This document shows positions 60,414-64,000 of a DNA stretch of 64,000 bases, one piece after another; the first letter of the stretch is position 1, and each line of letters begins with the position of its first letter. The DNA comes from JABDJZ01 sp047619685 (GTDB lineage Bacteria; Bacteroidota; Rhodothermia; Rhodothermales; UBA10348): contig JBLHLC010000006.1 of NCBI GenBank assembly GCA_047619685.1, positions 62,001 to 126,000 on the forward strand, given 5' to 3'. The notes beneath the pieces were generated by a model that saw only the letters and a program-made list of their open reading frames with translations, made no database searches and was not told the origin of the DNA. A program made the translations under genes and the position numbers.

Positions 60414-61205
60414 CTACCAGACGGTCCGCGAGCGGCCGCCATCGACCAGAAGCGTGGCGCCGGTGATGTAAGAGGCGGCATCGGACAGGAGAAACGCGCC
60501 TGTTTTCCCGAATTCATCCGGCGCCCCGTACCTCCCCATGGGGATGAGTTTTTGCCGTGCGGCCCTTTGCTCCTCCACCGGAATTCCGCTGCGCTCCGCG
60601 GCGAAACGGTCCAGGTTTCGGACCCGATCAGTGTCCACCTGCCCCGGGACCAGGTTGTTCACCCTGATGCCCACTGGCGCGAGCTCCCCGGCAAGGCTTT
60701 TTGCAAGGCTGACTACGCCGGACCGGAAGACATTTGACAGCAGCAGGAAGTCCACGGGTTCCTTCACCGAGGATGAGGTGATGGTCAGAATCGATCCGCT
60801 GCCCTGCGCGCGCATGGTGGGAAGAACCCCCCGAATCATCCTGACCGAGCTCATCAGGGTGAGATTGAATGCGTGGGCCCATGCCTCGTCATCGAAGGCG
60901 TCGAACTTTCCTGCCGGCGGTCCTCCTGCGTTAACCACCAGGCCATCGATCCTTCCGAAGTCTTTTAAGGTTGCCTCTGTCCAGGCGGCAATGGAGTCCG
61001 CGTCCGTGGCGTCCATGACGTAGCCCCGGGCGTCGGCGCCGTGCTGGGCGGCGAGGCGTTCTGCGGCGGCCGTAATATCGGCCGATGTTCGACTGGCCAT
61101 CGATACCCTGGCGCCGTCCGCGGCTACCGCGTCGGCTATTCCATATCCGAGACCCTTGCTGGAGGCGGCGACCATGATCACCTTGTCTTTCAGTCCGAGA
61201 TCCAT
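60414..61205 (-). CDS. SDR-family oxidoreductase with altered catalytic residues
   Basis: A 263-aa Rossmann short-chain dehydrogenase-like protein. The nucleotide loop reads ASSKGLGYGIA, the acidic DATDAD and VNAGGPP are present, and SSS at 144-146 is followed by a segment where the usual Tyr-x3-Lys pair is replaced by Ser157 and Arg161 (SNVFR). Such proteins form a known BKR-like SDR branch with uncertain activity. The NAD(P) fold is intact. It is the first gene of the operon before dppA. The ATG at 61205 fits the conserved start MDLGLKDKVI; the upstream 13 codons do not. Confidence 0.9.
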   Translation of the reverse strand: MDLGLKDKVIMVAASSKGLGYGIADAVAADGARVSMASRTSADITAAAERLAAQHGADARGYVMDATDADSIAAWTEATLKDFGRIDGLVVNAGGPPAGKFDAFDDEAWAHAFNLTLMSSVRMIRGVLPTMRAQGSGSILTITSSSVKEPVDFLLLSNVFRSGVVSLAKSLAGELAPVGIRVNNLVPGQVDTDRVRNLDRFAAERSGIPVEEQRAARQKLIPMGRYGAPDEFGKTGAFLLSDAASYITGATLLVDGGRSRTVW

Positions 61206-61282
61206 CGCTTGGCTTTGGTTGGTTGATGTGACGGCGCCTGGCATGCACGCACAACTTACGGGGAAAGTAGGCTCTGGCCGCG

Positions 61283-61597
61283 TTGCGGCAAGGTCAGACG
61301 AAGTTGCATTTACCCGCTAGCGGTAGCCGAGTCGCGGGCACGCAATCCGTCGTGGACGAAATGGCCCCCGTGTACCACGTGCGACCAGATTCGCCCCCCA
61401 TGCTGCTCATCACGGCCGATCGGGAGCGCGAGCTGCTGGGCCGGTACGAAGAGAACGCCTTCTTCTGGCGCATGACGCAGGAAGTCGGCCATCCGAGCAC
61501 GCAGATCTTCGAACTGGACGGCTACAACCACGGGAGCATGCCCGCGGGGGCCCATCCCCTGCTCCTCAGTTTTGTGCGCGACATATCCAACCAGTGA
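61283..61597 (+). pseudogene. Alpha/beta-hydrolase (esterase) C-terminal remnant
   Basis: About the last 85 residues of a BD-FAE/carboxylesterase-type hydrolase: SPPMLLITADRERELLGRYE with the acid residue loop, WRMTQEVGHP, QIFELDGYNHGSMPAGAH with the catalytic His position. There is no N-terminal half with the nucleophile Ser, and the start is a TTG in poor context, so it is probably a degraded gene. It lies divergent from the SDR-headed operon, in 425 bp with no complete gene. It could alternatively be a short real gene, but that seems less likely. Confidence 0.65.
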
Positions 61598-61630
61598 ACA
61601 ACTGGGTAGGTCTTGTGGAACCAGCCGCAG

Positions 61631-62743
61631 CTACAGGGTCACAGATAGTCCGGCGCCCGCTTCGAAGCCGGAGACCGTTCCGATTGTTGCCACGACCCTG
61701 GATAGGAAAGTGATCCGCGGGGATATACGGAACGAGGGAATGAGTCCGAGGTCGATGACACTTCTCTTGGGGTAGATCTCTGTCTCATCAAAGAAGTGGA
61801 TTTCGGCCTGCAGGGTGGTAGTCACGACGGAGGTCACCCGGAGGCCGTACGAGGCCCTGAGCATGATCTCATTCGGGACCGTCCGCTGTTCCTCGGTGAC
61901 AAGGGAGGACCCCGCAAGTTCGTCGCTCTTGGTTCGGTTACGATAGAGCCCAAGGAGTCGCCACTCATTGAAGCCCTGAAATCCTCTTATCAGGACGGAC
62001 GAGGTGATCTTGTTGCCGGCCTGATAGATATCCTCGTCGCCAAGCCGGTCTGCGGCGTAGATGGCGTAGGTCATGTCCAGCGATAGCGCGGTGGTTCGGC
62101 TGAGTCGTGCGTCCAGACCGACGGTCAACAAAACCTCGTCGCCGGGGACATACTCTTCTTCCAGCGAATCAAGTGGTTTATAGCTTCCTCTATGCTGGAA
62201 AGAGGCACCGATGCCGGCGACCACACTTGGGGCAACCGGGAAGGCCCATGTGACGGAGGGAGACACGCCGAGACCTTGTCCGAGGCTCGGAACACGATAA
62301 TCGTATGCGGCCTGACTCAGGAGGATGACGGTCTCGAACTCCTCCGTGGTCAACTCGCTCTGGCCTGTGGGGACGTTGGCGCTCATACTGAGCACCAAAC
62401 TCCCGGACCCCACTGGCTGAGCGAAACTGAGAATGACCTGGGCATCCGAAAAACCGGACAGAGACTGGACGCCTTCGCCTTCCGTTTCCATCCTGTTTGC
62501 CCAGGCATTCAGTCTGAGCTTCCGCCCAAGGGGTACATCAATCACAAGCGGGAAACTGAGCTGGGACATGCTCAGCAATCCGTCCTCCTCATAACTCTGA
62601 TAAACACCCATCATTGATATTGAGGTAGACTGCCGCTGACTGGTCAGGTCCACCGCGTTCTGACGGGCCAGTACGCCCGTACTGGACGTCACCGCCAGTA
62701 GGCAGAAAAGGATCGGGACCCGGCAATTGGAGAGAATCGTCAT
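61631..62743 (-). CDS. Hypothetical outer-membrane beta-barrel protein
   Basis: A 370-aa exported protein, signal MTILSNCRVPILFCLLAVTSSTGVLARQ. The body is a row of amphipathic strands with Gly/Ser turns, such as LSFPLVIDVPLGRKLRLNAWANRM, SDAQVILSFAQPVGSGSLVLSMSANVPTG, VTWAFPVAPSVVAGIGASFQHRG and an ending GAGLSVTL with a terminal Leu, as expected of a transporter-like barrel. No family is named with certainty. It starts 3 bases past the stop of the T9SS-sorted protein gene, so the two are probably one operon and may be functionally linked. Confidence 0.75.
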   Translation of the reverse strand: MTILSNCRVPILFCLLAVTSSTGVLARQNAVDLTSQRQSTSISMMGVYQSYEEDGLLSMSQLSFPLVIDVPLGRKLRLNAWANRMETEGEGVQSLSGFSDAQVILSFAQPVGSGSLVLSMSANVPTGQSELTTEEFETVILLSQAAYDYRVPSLGQGLGVSPSVTWAFPVAPSVVAGIGASFQHRGSYKPLDSLEEEYVPGDEVLLTVGLDARLSRTTALSLDMTYAIYAADRLGDEDIYQAGNKITSSVLIRGFQGFNEWRLLGLYRNRTKSDELAGSSLVTEEQRTVPNEIMLRASYGLRVTSVVTTTLQAEIHFFDETEIYPKRSVIDLGLIPSFRISPRITFLSRVVATIGTVSGFEAGAGLSVTL

Positions 62744-62746
62744 ATG

Positions 62747-64000
62747 TCAGCGTACAAGGACCATGAACCTGCTCATCGTACGGCCAGGGGCCTCCAGCCG
62801 ATAAAAATAAAGGCCACTTGTGACCGGGTATCCCGCGTTGTCTCGGCCGTCCCAGGTGGCCTCGAACCAGCCTGCGCCGCGCGTGCCATCAACCAGGGTG
62901 CGAATCCTCTGTCCGAGGGAATTGTAAACGTTTAGCGTCGCGTGCCCACCTTCGGGTAGTTGAAACCTGATCCGCGTATCCGATTCGAACGGATTGGGGT
63001 AGTTCTGCTCAAGAGCCACCCGCTGCGGCACGAGCGAGATACCGTCCCCGTTCTGGCTCGCGAAGGTCTGTGTCCCGACAAGCAAGCTGAAGTGTCGGAC
63101 GGGTTCGTCTTGGGTCAGTGTCACGTGAAAAGAGCCGTCGCTCAGCCACATGCGTTCGCCCCGATCCAGGTCGAAGACATAAGGGTCTTGTCCCGCAGGG
63201 ATTGAGCCCGAGCCCGAGAGCGAGACAACGACCTGTTGCCCGGTCTCGCCCAATCCTTCCTTGAGTTCTGCACCAACTTCAAAGTGCCACTCTGACCCGG
63301 TGTCGCGGAGCTGCTTAAAATCACCAGCCATTCGCCGATCGTGCTCGACGATACTCAATCGGACATATTCGCCGATGCCGGGGGCCTCGGCAAAGTCCAG
63401 CGCGTCGTAGCCGTCGGTTGCTGTTTCGGCTGCTCCGACGAAGTTCTGGGCATCTTTTAGATCGCGCAGAGGCATTCTGGCCGTCAACTGGAACGCATAC
63501 CCGCCGCGATCGAGTACGCCGCCGATGCCCGCATTCTTGGCTGCTGCTTCTGACGTATTCGACGTGGCCGAGCTCTCGATGGGCTGAAAGGCCAGGCTGA
63601 CGACGTCCGATGTAGGGTTGTTGACCCAATACCCATCCCAGGGCTGGAGGACGGCCTGATTGTATCTGTACGGGTCGTCGCCCACGGTCGAGGCGTCGAA
63701 GTGAACGGGTGCGTCTACCGGTGCGCTGAGTTCCACGTCAGACCATGAGATCGGAAACGCGTATGGACTGGCAATCTGATTCCAACCCGGAAAGAGGTCC
63801 AGATCACACGGTTCGAGTGCGTCCACCGATGAACCCAGGGTGATATCGAAGGTGGCGCCGTCGATCGTGACCAGCCAGAAAGCGGTACACGGAGTGAAGA
63901 CAGCTGGCGTGTTTGGATGCTCGCCGTACTGTTGGGTAGCCCCGTTCCAGCGCTGGAGACGCCACCGAAACGGGTCTGGAGGGCCGAGAGCAGCCAGGAC
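62747..64000 (-). CDS. Large T9SS-sorted secreted protein, C-terminal part (5' end outside window)
   Basis: The frame is open from the right edge with no start needed, 418 codons to the stop at 62747. It contains a domain with PGWNQIASPYAFPISWSDV, and MRLSIVEHDRR-like strands. The last 90 residues are the type IX secretion type-A sorting domain with FlgD-like Ig fold: LEQNYPNPFESDTRIRF, GGHATLNVYNSLGQRIRTLV, FEATWDGRDNAGYPVTSGLYFYRLEA and final basic residues. The protein is therefore delivered to the cell surface or medium. Its enzymatic or adhesive part lies outside the window. Confidence 0.9.
   Translation of the reverse strand, partial: VLAALGPPDPFRWRLQRWNGATQQYGEHPNTPAVFTPCTAFWLVTIDGATFDITLGSSVDALEPCDLDLFPGWNQIASPYAFPISWSDVELSAPVDAPVHFDASTVGDDPYRYNQAVLQPWDGYWVNNPTSDVVSLAFQPIESSATSNTSEAAAKNAGIGGVLDRGGYAFQLTARMPLRDLKDAQNFVGAAETATDGYDALDFAEAPGIGEYVRLSIVEHDRRMAGDFKQLRDTGSEWHFEVGAELKEGLGETGQQVVVSLSGSGSIPAGQDPYVFDLDRGERMWLSDGSFHVTLTQDEPVRHFSLLVGTQTFASQNGDGISLVPQRVALEQNYPNPFESDTRIRFQLPEGGHATLNVYNSLGQRIRTLVDGTRGAGWFEATWDGRDNAGYPVTSGLYFYRLEAPGRTMSRFMVLVR

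Noticed and set aside
1..64000. CRISPR arrays, rRNA genes, complete transposases or phage genes
   Set aside because: No direct-repeat arrays, rRNA-like stretches or such proteins were seen in any frame.

Overview
The window is a GC-rich chromosomal segment (about 60% G+C by eye) from what looks like a Bacteroidota/Rhodothermota bacterium, probably a free-living, protein- and sugar-degrading heterotroph near Rhodothermales. The grounds are a type IX secretion C-terminal sorting domain at the right edge, DUF5777 and DUF5916 outer-membrane proteins, a Bacteroidota-style promoter (TTTG, then TAnnTTT) before the tRNA, many lipoboxes and signal peptides, and an adenosylcobalamin-dependent ribonucleotide reductase. 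The taxonomic call is inference; there is no rRNA gene here.

Layout. 1-13.8 kb is housekeeping: the end of a penicillin-acylase-type amidase, aroE, a glutamate dehydrogenase, nrdJ with a clear terminator, a 0.5 kb intergenic region with DnaA-box-like sites, a small orphan gene whose stop codon lies in the target duplication of a 159-bp MITE-like element, cca, gamma-glutamyltransferase and a BNR/Ycf48-like lipoprotein. 13.9-23.7 kb is copper/sugar/envelope: a DUF411 protein, an SMP-30 lactonase, a DUF1080-TIM barrel-NupG operon, a DUF5916 protein, an M20 amidohydrolase and a zinc metallopeptidase. 23.9-33.3 kb has a seven-haem TPR cytochrome, a tryptophanase-like enzyme, an Ada-type DNA repair protein, a lipid kinase, a cytochrome-YceI-DUF5777 row and a MoeB/ThiF-rhodanese protein.

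33.4-36.96 kb is the most disturbed stretch: tRNA-Gln, a terminator-like hairpin, a 5' fragment of a group II intron, a hybrid histidine kinase and a DUF1501 gene remnant. 37-43.4 kb holds a GH18-like protein and three peptidases (M20, M1, M28). 43.5-47.6 kb has a nucleotidyltransferase-like/zinc-ribbon protein and a metal ABC permease, binding protein and outer-membrane protein without an ATPase.

47.7-61.2 kb is the best candidate for an undescribed system. A dipeptide-type ABC transporter is split into dppABC on the minus strand and two ATPase genes on the plus strand. Between them lie a LivJ-like binding protein without a signal peptide, a succinylglutamate-desuccinylase-like enzyme, a DUF6282 protein, a second signal-less extracellular-type binding protein, AroM, a hydantoinase/dihydropyrimidinase and a DHDPS-family aldolase, with an atypical SDR at the head. 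Start and stop codons overlap at almost every junction, so these probably work as one import-and-breakdown pathway for a peptide-, ureide- or N-acyl-amino-acid-like compound. The right end has an esterase remnant, an outer-membrane protein and a large secreted protein cut by the window edge.
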